Shown: piece by piece, positions 35,604 through 47,559 of the stretch
Position numbering within the stretch: the stretch's first letter is position 1
How the letters are laid out: the number at the start of each line of letters is the position of its first letter
Assembly: GCA_963978905.1 (NCBI GenBank)
Contig: OZ022260.1
Coordinates: 19,022,334 to 19,086,333 of the forward strand
DNA: 64,000 nt
Source: Trichostrongylus colubriformis
Taxonomy: Eukaryota > Nematoda > Chromadorea > Rhabditida > Trichostrongylidae
Reading direction: 5' to 3'
Translations under genes and position numbers: made by a program
The notes under the pieces: generated by a model
What the model was told of the DNA's origin: nothing
The model's database searches: none
What the model saw: the letters and a program-made list of their open reading frames with translations, nothing else

Positions 35604-37153
35604 GCTGGTTCCACACTATCAGTCGTTGGACATTTGAACGACGTCAACACGAAGCCATATCGATGTCATTTTAAACTCTTTATCTCACTCGCTTACTCCC
35701 TCAATCTTTCTATCTCTCTCTAAGCTTTCTTTGTATCTTCATAGGACTACATTCCCTTTTGCAGCACTAGAAAGCTTTTTAAGGAGCCTCCTCGCAAGCT
35801 GTATCACAGATATGCCTTTCAGCAAAACCGAAAAGCCCACCCATGTGTTTAAACACTCACACAGCTACTAAAAGTTTCAGTGCTGTATACGCCGCGATTT
35901 TCCTCCTACTTTCAAACCCAATCTGTGCCTGATGAGTGGTATGGGCGTGATCAGTGATCATATTGAATCTCTCAGAGGCGTGAGCATCTTGGATTCAAGT
36001 CCTCATCAGTGCATTACAACACTCTTTCTGCCGCGTAAAGCCCTATTTCTTTTCGCAGCATTAGAAACTTCACTTACGCAAACTCTCTTACAAAGATGTC
36101 TTTCAACAAACTAACTTCCTACTGATCATTGATCCACACCCTATCAAAAACAAGTAATGAATTCAGAGAAATGTTAATAGGTGCAGAGACCACCGTCGGT
36201 ATTGAAAGAACCACCAACAGCATAACATGTCAGTGTAGTGTGTTGTAAGAGCGAAACCACCGTAATATTTCTACTTTATATTAGGTCATTTGGTGCATTA
36301 CGGTAAAATACGGTATAATGATCGATGTGCATTCTTTTTCACATTAGTAGAATGTTTCTGGCTGTCCCTTGAACACCGACCTAATCCGGTGAACACATGC
36401 AACACTTAACCAAACGAGAGAAACAGCATCCTCTTGAAAACATGCGGAAACGATATGGAGAGTGCTTCGCTTTGCCTCTTCCTTAAAAACGATATAACAA
36501 AGAGGAAACTTTGTCGTTAGCCTATTGCTCACCTATGTGAGTTCTTATTTAACCATCCATCAGCTCACATTTTGTTTATTCACGAGGACCACACCATTCG
36601 TGGCATATCACGAGATTTGTGGGGAGTCGCATGAGTACATTTGAGACATAAACAGTCTAGTGCACACGCAGTGATGGCATGATGTTGACCCGCACATGGT
36701 TACCAAACCATTGTCAACCGCTTGAACTTTAGACCAGCACAGGAGCGATCAAACTCAAAGCGCGCTTGATACAGAACCTGACAGCTGACACCATGAACGA
36801 TCACCATCTCGATAGAAAAGATACATTCTCACACTCCCTGGAATTCCAAGTGGAGACAGCCGACCCTTCGATACCTGTGTTCTCATCTCATACCTCACGA
36901 CCAGGCTTTATCAGTCTCGCTTGAAGTCCATCCCTGTAACCATTTAGAATCAACAACGAATCAACGAATCGTGCTGTGATTTATATGATAAGACACCATT
37001 TCCTTTTATCGGAAGAAGGAATTTGTAAGGATAGGGGACCACGTGCTGCCCTTTTCTGAAGTTAAGAAAGAGAAGATTTGTCATGTCGAATTGTCGAAAC
37101 TCAAGTTACGACTCTCATCAAATTATCATTCACTACTATATATAATCGGCTTA
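35604..37153. other. No recognisable gene
   Basis: About 1.5 kb without a supported gene. One tRNA-like B-box resemblance near 35994 (GGATTCAAGTCC) was not backed by a cloverleaf. Confidence 0.35.
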
Positions 37154-37484
<331 letters not shown>

Positions 37485-37985
37485 GCAAATTCATATCTCG
37501 CGTCGCAGTAGAGCTTGGACCCTGAATTTTTAAAGTGATATAGGGGGTAGTAAGGGGACATTAATGGTGAGGGAACGGAAGTGATAGCAACTGATAAGGG
37601 CTGATAAGGAGCCTCAAAAGGAGAATGGGGAAAATTCATATCTCGCGTTGCAGAAAAGCTGGGACCCTGGATTTTTAATGTGATATAGGGGGTAGTAAGG
37701 GGACATCAATGGTGAGGGAACGGAAGTGATAGCAACTGATAAGGGCTGATAAGGAGCCTCAAAAGGCGAATGGGGGAAAATTCATATCTCGCGTCGCAGC
37801 AAAGCTGGGACCCTGGATTTTTAAAGTGATATAGGGACATCAATGATGAGGGAACGGAAGTGATAGCAACTGATAAGGGCTGATAAGGAGCCTCAAAAGG
37901 CGAATGGGGGGAAATTCATATCTTGCGTCGCAGCAATCTGGGACCCTGAATTTTTGAAGTGATATAGGGGGTGGTATCCTACTGT
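37485..37985 (+). repeat. Minisatellite, about 146-bp unit, 3.5 copies
   Basis: Units start with AATTCATATCTCGCGTCGCA at about 37487, 37633, 37779 and 37915. Each contains GGGACCCTGGATTTTTAA, GGAACGGAAGTGATAGCAAC and GGAGCCTCAAAAGGCGAATG. The third unit lacks an internal 11-bp block (after GATATAGGG), which explains its shorter spacing. It directly abuts the microsatellite. Confidence 0.93.
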
Positions 37986-38059
37986 AGATAAGCTCCGCCC
38001 ACGGTGGCGGGCGGTCAGAAATGTTTCGTTTTCAGATCGAAATTTGTTAATTGGTTTCC

Positions 38060-38812
38060 AATGTGAGCCAAACATGGAGAAAGATGGATTAAGCTCATCG
38101 ATGGATTACATTTCAGCAAAAATACTAATGAATCATCGTTATTAAGAGAGATTATTTCCTGAACCTCTAAATCGTCTGAGTTCATTCCAGCACAAATATA
38201 GTGAACAAAGTGAGACGCGCCATGCATTCGACTCTTTTCAGATCTGCAGCACTTGGATGCATCCTGAGACTGGAGCAGCAACTGAATACTTCCTGATCTT
38301 ACTCAGGCTTCAGCAGAATGTGACTACATTTCAGCAATTCAGCAGAAATTGTAATGAACCAAGTGAGCCGCGCCATGCATTCGACTCTTTTCAGATTTGC
38401 AGCACTGGGATGTATCCTGTGATAGGAGCAGTAAATCTTACTCAGACAAGCATTATAGGGATTTCAGCAGAAATAGTAATGAACAAAGTGAGACGCGCCA
38501 TGCATTCGAATCTTTCCAGATTTGCAGCACCTGGGTGCATCCTGAGACTGGAGCAGCGACTGAATACTTCCTGATCTTACTCAGATGAATCATCGTTATT
38601 AAGGGAAATTATTTCCTGAACCCAGCACTTGATGCATTCTGAGATTGGAGCAGCAACTGAATACTTCCTGATCTCACTCAAACAAATATTATAAGGGAGT
38701 CATAGGATTTGATGCGTCATGTATAGTATATTCGACAGCCGCTTACAATCGTAACAGCATTTGGATGCTTTCTGAACCTATAAATCGACTGATGTCATTT
38801 CAACAGAAATAT
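38060..38812 (+). repeat. Degenerate repeat field, left part
   Basis: Recurring blocks: GCAGCACTTGGATGCATCCT, GAGACTGGAGCAGCAACTGA, ATACTTCCTGATCTTACTCA and AGTGAGACGCGCCATGCATT. They recur at irregular intervals of about 100-170 bp, some with internal deletions. The field continues after 40191, so the element at 38814-40189 was inserted into it. Confidence 0.8.
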
Positions 38813-38813
38813 T

Positions 38814-40189
38814 GGGTTGAGGAATAAGTCCTTGCCGTTTTTTTAAACCTCGTTTTTCACATTGTTCCCTTCACCTTTCGACAAAGCTTATATACGTTTT
38901 CGATAGAGATTTTTTTGCTCTATAAAATGCTACTATCTATTTTTCGATTAATCCGACTATCCAAAATTTATGAGGTTTGGAAATGAAGTAAGCTGAAGGC
39001 AAAAAACTGGGGTTTGCGCACCTCATCTTTCTCGTCTGCCATCGAGATCAAAAAGTGCATGTGTATACGTTTCGATAGAGCTTTTTTAGCTCTACAGAAT
39101 GGAACTACTTTTTATTCAAATCGCTCAACTTTTTGCTGTTTTTAAGACTCAGAAATGCAGTACTCGCAAAAGTGTGCCCTTTGGTTATCTTCTCTTCCTC
39201 GCCTTACATCGAGATTGGAGAACATGTGCATACGCGCATTCGATAGAGCTTTTTTTGCTCTACAAAATGGTACTATACTTCTTTTGTATTCTCTCATATT
39301 ATAGCATGTAGGGATAAGCTTCCACCTGTTTTCAGTTCAAAATTGCATAATGAAAATGAATTTTTTTGGCACAATGTTTTGTATAATTCGATAGAGCTTT
39401 TCTCGCTCTACAAGACAATATTCACGGTTTTTGTTCGAATAAATTTTTGACATTTTTTAGACCATTTGAAAGTCGACGAAATCGAGCATTTTTGACACCA
39501 TGTGAAGAAAATGCTCGATTTCGTCGACTTTCAAATGGTCTAAAAAATGGCAAAAATTTATTCGAACAAAAACTGTGAATATCATCTTGTAGAGCGAGAA
39601 AAGCTCTATCGAATTATACAAAACATTGTGCCAAAAAAATTTATTTTCATTATGCAATTTTGAATTGAAAAACAGGTGGAAGCTTATCCCTACATGCTAA
39701 AATATGAGAGGATACAAAAGATGGATAGTACCATCTTGTAGAGCAAAAAAAGCTCTATCGAATGCGCGTATGCACATCTTCTCCAATCTCGATGTTAGGC
39801 GAGGAAGAAAAGATAACCAAAGGGCCCACTTTTGCGAGTACTGCATTTCTGAGTCTTAAAAACAGCAAAAAGTTGAGCGATTTGAATAATGAGTAGTACC
39901 GTTCTGTAAAGCTCAAAAAGCTCTATCGAAACATTTACACATGCATTTTTTGATCTCGATGGCAGACGAGAAAGATGAGGTGCGCAAACGCCAGTTTTTT
40001 GCCTTCAGCTTACTTCATTTCCAAACCTCATAAATTTTGGGTAGTCAGATTAATCGAAAACCAGATAGTAGCATTTTATAGAGCAAAAAAAGCTCTATCG
40101 AAAACTTATATAAGCTTTGTCGAAAGGTGAAGGGAACAATGTGAAAAACGAGGTTTAAAAAAACGGCAAGGACTTATTCCTCAACCCAA
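38814..40189. mobile_element. 1.38-kb palindromic element (family H), copy 2
   Basis: The same structure as 34221-35601: ends TTGGGTTGAGGAATAAGTCC and complement, TA at 38812-38813 and 40190-40191, centre near 39502, and four TAGAGC-A/T-run-GCTCTA mini-hairpins per arm. Arms within this copy are more alike than either is to copy 1 by eye, which would fit arm-to-arm conversion or a recent origin. It is non-coding. Confidence 0.9.
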
Positions 40190-40191
40190 TA

Positions 40192-40720
40192 ATAATGAAT
40201 CATCATTACTAGAAAAGTTTATGTCGATGCGCCATGAATACATTCGACGGCCACTTGCAATGGTGACAGCACTTGGATGTCTCCGGAACCTATGCAAAAA
40301 GGGATGCGCCATGAATCTGACTCTTTTCAGATATGCAGCACTTAAATGCATCTTAACATTGAAGCAGCAGTTAATTACTTCCTGATCTTACACAGATATT
40401 ATTATATATTATTATAACAGAGTCATAGGATCGACAGCTGCTTACAATCGTGACAGCATTTGCATGCTTCCTGAATCTATAAATCGTCTGATTTCATTTC
40501 AGCAAAAATAATACTGAACAAAGTGAGGTGCGCCATGAATTTGACTCTTCCCAGATTTGCAGCACTTCAATGCATCCTGAGATGGAGCATCAGTTGAATA
40601 CTTCCTGATCTTACACAGACAAATATTATAAGAAAGTCATAGGATTCTATGCGCCGTGTATAATATATTCGACAACCGTGCATTAGATAGCCACTTATAT
40701 TTGTGGCAGCAATTGAATTC
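40192..40720 (+). repeat. Degenerate repeat field, right part
   Basis: Continues the units seen at 38060-38812 (GCAGCACTTAAATGCATC, ACTTCCTGATCTTACACAGA, GTGAGGTGCGCCATGAAT). Spacing is irregular. Confidence 0.75.
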
Positions 40721-41539
40721 TTCCTAAATAAACTATGGCGGTTTTAAAATGTGCGTTTTGCATTGCTATAATGACGATGATGTAACACCAAATAGCGAGA
40801 AAATCCTCACAGATTACGCCTGAGCAGTGAGTGCAAACACCTAGAGATACACCTAAGGATACACGTCAGTCCACAGCTGCATCGACTTTTACAACCGGTA
40901 GTCATATTCGAACGACAGTGCGCAACCATCGACTTTTACAACCGGTAGTCATAGTAGAGCAAACATGTAATATCCCTTATTGTATCTAAATAAAATGTAG
41001 TGATGGTTCCAAGCGGAATGAAAGCGGAAGTTACGACGGTGTTACTATCGACCAAGGAAATACACTTCCAAAGGTGGGCCACCGTAATTTTAAGCAAGAA
41101 ACAATGCGGTATTCCGTTCCAAGACGCATTCAATCTCTACTCGAAATCGTGACAATACGTCAACACGACAGAATCTACAGACAATTTCAAATGACCAATA
41201 CCAGAGGCCACAACACCAATTTGGAGCACTTCGTGCTTTCAGCGTTCATTTCTTATTGTGGCAGTATCTTAGGGTGGTGCGAGCCCACACAATAACTCTG
41301 TCTGTATGGCTACTTTTTGATTCGAGGGGATACCTTCCGATGAAAGGTAGGTCGTCTCATGTGAGATGGCTCTGAAGCACTAGCAGTATGGATTTTTCAA
41401 GAGACATTTCTGAGCTACTGTTATTTCTGCTATATGCACTTAAATAGGGCCCGACATTGGAAGCTCATTCCTGCTGAAAAGTTTCGTGAAGGTGGTGATT
41501 TTTTACTGAAGGTGGTCAACCGACTCCATATTTTTCTGT
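40721..41539. other. No recognisable gene
   Basis: It includes a 23-bp direct repeat around 40888 and 40927 (ATCGACTTTTACAACCGGTA). No coding region was supported. Confidence 0.4.
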
Positions 41540-42785
41540 TCTCACTCATGGTTCTCGAAAGTGGCTCGATTTCGGCCTCAGCGGTTGTAAAGACGTGTTG
41601 AGATTGTATCCTCAACATACAATGTCCCCAGGTACCTGCGAGATTCAGCTACACTCACCATAGCGCACCGTATCAAGCCACACCCTATGATGCGAATGGT
41701 TGGAGAGATTTTCCGATTACTGCTACATATAAGTGACCCTGATGATCTCATTTTACTATTTCGCTACGGTGATTTGCTATTCTTTCGATCCTATTTTGAA
41801 CTACCTATCTTTCGTCTATTTTCGTTTGGGTTACTCATTTCTGCTACAGCTGTTAGCTTTCCTACTTAATTCGAGACCGTTCACAGTCATGAGAATCCGA
41901 GAGCACAAATTTAAATAATGTAAATGACAGGGTACCCTCCAATTGAGTGAACATCTGCTGCTGAGCTTTCTTACTTAATTCCAGACCATCCCTGTTACAT
42001 AGATATATGAGATTCCGAGCAAAACGAATTCCAATAATGTAAATAGTAGTGATGGTAGGGTATCTTTCAGTCAAGTGAACGATAATCCTTTAGCTACTCA
42101 TCTACTGCTGAGATTTCTTACTTAATTCGAGACCATTATATAGATGTGAGATTCCGAGTAACACGAATTACAATAATGTTAATGGCAGAGGACCTTCCAA
42201 TCGAGTGGACGATTCCTTTCCTTGGCTACTCATTCGAAATTACATAGCCATTAGAATCCAAGCGACACAAATTCAAATAATGCAAACAGCAGTGTACCTT
42301 TCAATCGAGTTAACAATTTCTTCCTTTGAAGTACTCATACAATACTGGCTTGATTCCAGCCTCAGCGGCTGTAAAAACGTGTTGAGATTTTATACTCAAT
42401 CTACGATGTCCCCAATTACCTGCGAGATTCCAGATACACTCACCAGATGTCCCCAGGTACCCGAGATTCCAGCTACACTCTCCCGATGTCCCCAGGTACC
42501 CGCGAGATTCCAGCTATACTCACCATAACGCACCGTATCAAGCCACTCCCTATAAAGCGTATGGTTCGAGAGATTTTCGATTACTACTATTATATATATA
42601 AGTGATTACTGCTATATATGAGTGACCCCGATAGATTCACTTTACTATTTTTCGCTGCAGTAGTTTGCTCTTTTTTCGATCCTATTTTGAACTACCTATC
42701 TTTCGTCCATTTTCGTTCGAGTTACTCATTTCTGCTACAGCTGCTAGCTTTCCTACTTAATTCGAGACCGTTCACAGCCATAACA
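41540..42785 (+). repeat. Roughly 350-450 bp direct duplication upstream of the Helitron gene
   Basis: 41540-41890 and 42340-42785 share, in order, CCTCAGCGG, AAACGTGTTGAGATT, ATGTCCCCAGGTACC, ACTCACCATA, CGCACCGTATCAAGCCAC, GATCCTATTTTGAACTACCT and TTCGAGACCGTTCACAG. The second copy has an additional tandem triplication of a roughly 30-bp block (GATGTCCCCAGGTACCCG) at 42405-42520. Confidence 0.8.
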
Positions 42786-43630
42786 AACCGACCAAAAAAA
42801 ACACGAATCCAAAAAATGTAAGTAGCAGGGAACCTCCCAATCAAGTACACATTTCTTCTCCTTTGACCTACTCATCCGAGGCCAACTACATAGCCATAAG
42901 AACCAGCAAAAAATGCGAATGGAAATAATAAATAGCTGGTAACCTCCCAATCAGGTAAACAATTATGAGGCTCAGCCATATGTCTATTTCGCTTTCATTG
43001 ATAGTAGTGGTCCAAGAGCAGTAGCTGTTGACTGCAGATTGTTGCTGCTAACTATAATATGCTTCCAAATTTGAAGCATCCTTTTTATTAATATCTAAAC
43101 TAGAATCGTTCCTCTATTTCCCTTTGTTTTACTCAATTTCGCTACAGCTGTTAAACTTTCTCACTTAATTCGAGGCCATTATATAGCCATAAGAATTTGT
43201 GGGAAAAAACACGAATTTGAAAAATGGATATAGCAGGTTACCTACCAATCAAGTGAACATTTATTTTCTTTTGAACTACTCATTCTCTCCACAGCAGCTT
43301 CCTCACTTAATTCGAGGCCATTATATAGTCATAAGAAACCGTGCGAAAAAATACGAGTTCGAATAATGTATATAGCACGTTGCCTTCCAACCAACTAAAT
43401 AATTATTTTCCTGTGAACTACTCCTTCTCGCTACAACTGCTCAGCTTTCTCACTTAATTCGAGGTCAATAATTAGCCACCATTATATAGCCACAAAAACC
43501 CGTGCGAAAAAACACGATTTCGAAAAATGTATATAGCAGGTTACCTTCCAATCAGGTAAATAGTTATCTTCCTTCGAGCTACTCATTCTTGCTACAGCTG
43601 CTCACCTTTCTCACTTAATTCGAGGGCGCT
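41830..43630 (+). repeat. Degenerate tandem array, about 150-bp units
   Basis: The block CTACTCATTCTCGCTACAGC followed by CTCACTTAATTCGAGGCCAT, an ATATAGCCATAAGAA segment and ACGAATTCGAATAATGTA recurs at about 41864, 41973, 42119, 42755, 43163, 43304, 43451 and 43612. It may be the 5' non-coding part of the Helitron or older flanking DNA. I could not locate a Helitron 5' end here. Confidence 0.75.
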
Positions 43631-43783
43631 ACACCCCCCATTTCGTCTTTATATCACTACTACTATGTTTTCCACACACAATGAGATGAATTTTATAAAA
43701 CTGGACACGCCAAGTTCTTTGGTGATGCGGGGCATTTATTCTAGAGCAATTTGCCCTTGGACTGAATCAAGCTCAAGCGAAAA

Positions 43784-45314
43784 ATGGACGCCGAAGGATG
43801 GCAAAGCCGACTGAGGTCTCGCGATCACATCGGCAGAAGACAACAAGTGGTGCTAAGAAGAGGTGGTGGTGGAGGAGCGAGCCTTCCGCTCGCAAGCAAT
43901 AGAACAACAGCAGGTAGTTTGCCATTTCTTACGTTTCAGTTCGATTTCCGGAAATCTGAACAACGTTACCTTTCATTTCAGATACTCTTAGGGGTCATGG
44001 AGCTGAGCTACAAAGTGACCGAAGCCGAGGAAGGCGGGGTGTGCCATCGCGAAGAAGGGGTGATCGAGGAGAGGAGGGCCCTTTGGTTGGAGGCGATAAT
44101 GGAACACCAGGTAATTTTCCTCCTATCACACCTCATTTTTTTGATATTCCCGAAGGATTGAACGTCCATTTCAGGTACCCATAGGGGTCATGGAGCTGAG
44201 CTACAAAGTGGCCGAAGCCGAGGAGGCAGAGGAAGGCGGGGTGTGCCATCGCGAAGAAGGGGTGGTCAAGGAGAGGAGGGCCCTTTGGTTGGAGGCGATA
44301 ATGGAACACCAGGTAATTTTCCTCCTATCACACCTCATTTTTTTTTAATATTCCCGAAAGATTCAACGATCATTTCAGACACTCTTAGAGATCATGGCCC
44401 TGAGCTACAAAGTGGCCGAAGCCGAGGAGGCAGAGGAAGGCGGGGTGTGCCATCGCGAAGAAGGGGTGATCAAGGAGAGGAGGGCCCTTTGGTTGGAGGC
44501 GATAATGGAACACCAGGTAATTTTCCTCCTATCACACCTCATTTTTTTTAATATTCCCGAAAGATTCAACGATCATTTCAGATACTCTTAGAGACCATGG
44601 CCCTGAGCTACAAAGTGGCCGAAGCAGAGGAGGCAGAGGAAGGCGGGGTGTGCCATCGCGAAGAAAGGGTGATCGAGGAGAGGAGGGCCCTCTGGTTGGA
44701 GGCGATAATGGTACACCAGGTAATTTTCCTTCTATCACACCTCTTTTTTTTAATATTCCCGAAAGATCCAACGATCATTTCAGATACTCTTAGAGATCAT
44801 GGCCCTGAGCTACAAAGTGGCCGTAGCAGAGGAGGCAGAGGAAGGCGGGGTGTGCCATCGCGAAGAAGGGGTGATCGAAGAGAGGAGGGCCCTCTGGTTG
44901 GAGGCGATAATGGTACACCAGGTAATTTTCCTTCTATCACACCTCATTTTTTAAATATTCCCGGAAGATTCAACGATCATTTCAGATACTCTTAGAGATC
45001 ATAGCCCTGAGCTACAAAGTGGCCGAAGCCGAGGAAGCAGAGGAAGGCGGGGTGTGCCATCGCGAAGAAGGAGTGATCGAGGAGAGGAGGGCCCTTTGGT
45101 TGGAGGCGATAATGGTACACCAGGTAATTTTCCTTCTATCACACCTCATTTTTAATATTCCCGAAAGACTGAACGATCATTTTAGATACACCAGATCTAC
45201 ATCAGCCTCAAAGTAGAGGAGTAGCAGATAGTGAAGGAGAAGATATAACATCACGAGGAACAATTAATCGTGGAGAAGCGGCTTCACCGGAGGAGCGCAA
45301 TGCTACCGCAACAG
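43784..45314 (+). CDS. 5' exons of the Helitron gene (Arg/Gly-rich N-terminus)
   Basis: Exon 1 runs from ATG 43784 to 43913 (MDAEGWQSRLRSRDHIGRRQ and a Gly run). It is followed by six tandem exons at 43982-44110, 44175-44312, 44379-44516, 44582-44719, 44784-44921 and 44986-45123, then exon 8 at 45186-45314. Every exon has AG before and GT after it, and every junction is phase 1, so the frame stays open throughout. The repeated exon (129 nt for the first, 138 nt for the rest) encodes 46 residues such as SGRSRGGRGRRGVPSRRRGD followed by GEEGPLVGGDNGTP. This is an RGG-like basic low-complexity segment. The last exon joins, also in phase 1, to the Rep exon at 45968. The role of the segment is not known; nucleic-acid binding is a reasonable guess from composition. 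Confidence 0.6.
43980..45185 (+). repeat. Tandem array of six exon-intron units, about 202 bp each
   Basis: Unit starts are spaced 193, 204, 203, 202, 202 and 200 bp. Both the coding part and the introns of about 64-72 bp (GTAATTTTCCTCCTATCACA ... CGATCATTTCAG) are repeated, so the unit of amplification is exon plus intron. Substitutions between units are few. Confidence 0.95.
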
Positions 45315-45967
45315 GTCCGCTCACTTATTCACTTCCCGTTTTTATACCCCTATTTCTTTTTTATTGTAAAATAAAATAGGTAGACAGTGATGGTAATAAT
45401 TATTCTTTTTTTTTGTTATTTTACATATCAGTGATGGCGGTGATGTTTGATTTTTTTTATATCGCAGAACGGAGAAAATGATTCCAATTATTGATTTTCC
45501 TTCGACAGCTACAACCAATTAGTCCTCCTTTTCTTGGGTTTTATACAGTACTTTTTCCAAAAAATTTCCTTCATCTGTTTTGTTCAGTCCCATCTGACTG
45601 AATATTGCTTCGAACTTTTCCGTCTCATTTGATCATCTTATATATATGTTGATATATCGCAGAACGGAGAAAATGGTTGCACTTATTAGTTACAACCAGT
45701 TAATTCTTCTTTTCCTGGGAATTTCTGTAACTTTTTCTCCAAGAATTCCCTTCCTTCATCAGTTTTGTTCAGTCACATCTGCCTGAGTGTTCATCAAACT
45801 CCTTTCGTCTCTTTCGATAGCGTTTCTGTTCGCCTACGGCTCCACTGCACAGCCTCTTTTGACAAATTTTTTACTCAAAGGGTTCATTAGCATCGAATTC
45901 ATCACACTTTATGTAACAGCGTATCCCACATGTCACATGTATACGGATACTTAGAGCTTTGTTTCAG
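45315..45967 (+). other. Proposed 653-bp intron with a two-copy repeat
   Basis: It runs from GTCCGC to TTTGTTTCAG. Inside, a segment starting ATATCGCAGAACGGAGAAAA at 45459 recurs at 45654 with TTCCTTCATC and TTTTGTTCAGTC blocks following in order (period about 195 bp). The AG at 45466 and 45661 are not used in this model because the following frame hits TGA. Confidence 0.5.
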
Positions 45968-46107
45968 GCAATGTCCAACAAATGAGGTCGCAAGAAGTAC
46001 TTGGGCGACCAAGAGTTCATGCCAGTGACGCAGAGCGTCAGAGGAGTAGACGTCAAAGAGAATCTTCGCAGGAAAGGGCTGTTCGCTTGCACGCGGATAG
46101 ATTACGT

Positions 46108-46665
46108 CATCAGCGAGGTCGAGCGAGAGAGACAAGTCAAGAAAGGGTTACGCGACACCAGGAAGATTCGGAGCGTCATCGAGAGCTACGAGCAAGAGAG
46201 ACCAGTCAGGAAAGGGCTACACAACACCAGGAAGATTCGGAGCGTCATCAGGAGCTACGAGCAAGAGAGACCAGTCAGGAAAGGGCTACACAACACCAGG
46301 AAGATTCGGAGCGTCATCCAGAGCTACGAGCAAGAGAGACCAGTCAGGAAAGGGCTACACAACACCAGGAAGATTCGGAGCGTCATCGAGAGCTACGAGC
46401 AAGAGAGACCAGTCAGGAAAGGGCTACACGACACCAGGAAGATTCGGAGCGTCATCGGCAGCTACGTGAGCGAGAGACCAGTCAGGAAAGGGCTGCAAGG
46501 CACCAGGAAGATTCGGAGCGTCATCGGCAGCTACGTGAGCGAGAGACCAGTCAGGAAAGGGCTGCAGGACACCAGGAAGATTCGGAGCATCATCGGCAGC
46601 TACGTGAGCGAGAGACCAGTCAGGAAAGGGCTGCAAGACACCAGGAAGATGCACACCGTCATCGG
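46108..46665 (+). repeat. Coding 69-bp tandem repeat, about 8 units
   Basis: The unit contains GAGAGACCAGTCAGGAAAGG, CACCAGGAAGATTCGGAGC and GTCATCGGCAGCTACGTGAG-type text and encodes 23 residues (ETSQERA..HQEDSERHRQLRER). As 69 is a multiple of three, copy number can change without a frameshift. The other open frames over this interval (46001-46771 + and 46424-46654 -) are by-products of the repeat. Confidence 0.93.
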
Positions 46666-47412
46666 CGGAGCCGTACAGATGAGGACCCCGAAGAAAGACG
46701 CGTTCGTCTTACAACCGATGCTGAGCGTCATCGAAGACGGCGCAGTCTCCCTTCTAGAATGCTTGGAATAACTCTAGGAGGTCGCGTTGCGGTATCTAGC
46801 TACCTCGGCCGATTGACTCACAGATGTCAACACTGTGGTGCGCTCCACTTCCGCTGTGAAGTCAAGCCACAGCACAGAGATCGCTTTTTCGAATGTTGCT
46901 ATTTGGGCCGGTTCAACTTGAACTATTTTGAACAATTTCCTGAAGATCTACGAAGGCTCTTCATTTATAACCCTACGGATGCAGAAGAACAGCAAAGAAT
47001 CAGAAGAAACTTCATGGAAAACATCAGAGCTTTTAACTCTGCTCTAGCGATGGCGTCAATGGGAGCACAAGTAGACACTGCCAGGGGACGTGGTCCATAC
47101 TGTTTTAGGATACATGGACAGATATATCATCGTGTGGGTTCCCTTCATCCCAGAGAAGGAGAGCAGCGTCAATACGGACAAATCTATATTTTGGATACAG
47201 CAGTGGCTGCAGGCCAACGGCTTGGCGATCCGAGAAATGCTGAATGTGATTCGGGACTGATGCTTTTTCTCAGCGAATTGTTGTCGCGCATCAATGTATA
47301 CGCCCAATCGTTCAAAATGATGAGCGAAGTAGAACAAGCAGAACTTGCAGCGGCAGCACGCGAAAACCGAACCCCACTCAACATCCGGATGATTTTCGAA
47401 GAGTTCCCCCCC

Positions 47413-47544
47413 GTGTACGTGGTCGAGTTTCAAAAGCGAGGACTCCCACATTGTCACATGCTAATTATAATGAAGGATGAATGGAAAGTAAGGACAGCAG
47501 AGGATGTCGATCGATCAATTCGTGCGGAAATTCCTAATTCTGTT
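47413..47544 (+). repeat. 132-bp direct duplication, copy 1 (contains HUH motif)
   Basis: Identical to 47682-47813 except for two substitutions. It includes the segment for EFQKRGLPHCHMLI. In copy 1 it is joined to the wrong upstream sequence (FEEFPP). The copies lie 269 bp apart. Confidence 0.95.
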
Positions 47545-47559
47545 AAATTCAAGAGAACC

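Noticed and set aside
35976..36010. tRNA B-box-like text (GGATTCAAGTCC)
   Set aside because: No acceptor or anticodon stem could be drawn around it.
38060..40720. Possible CRISPR-like or satellite array
   Set aside because: Unit spacing is irregular, the units are degenerate, and the genome is eukaryotic.
45459..45700. Possible extra exon after TATCGCAG inside the large intron
   Set aside because: In the required phase 1 the sequence hits TGA within a few codons at both repeat copies.
46001..46771. 256-codon frame overlapping the Rep frame
   Set aside because: It is the second frame of the 69-bp repeat. The first frame carries the Rep protein and joins to the spliced exons.
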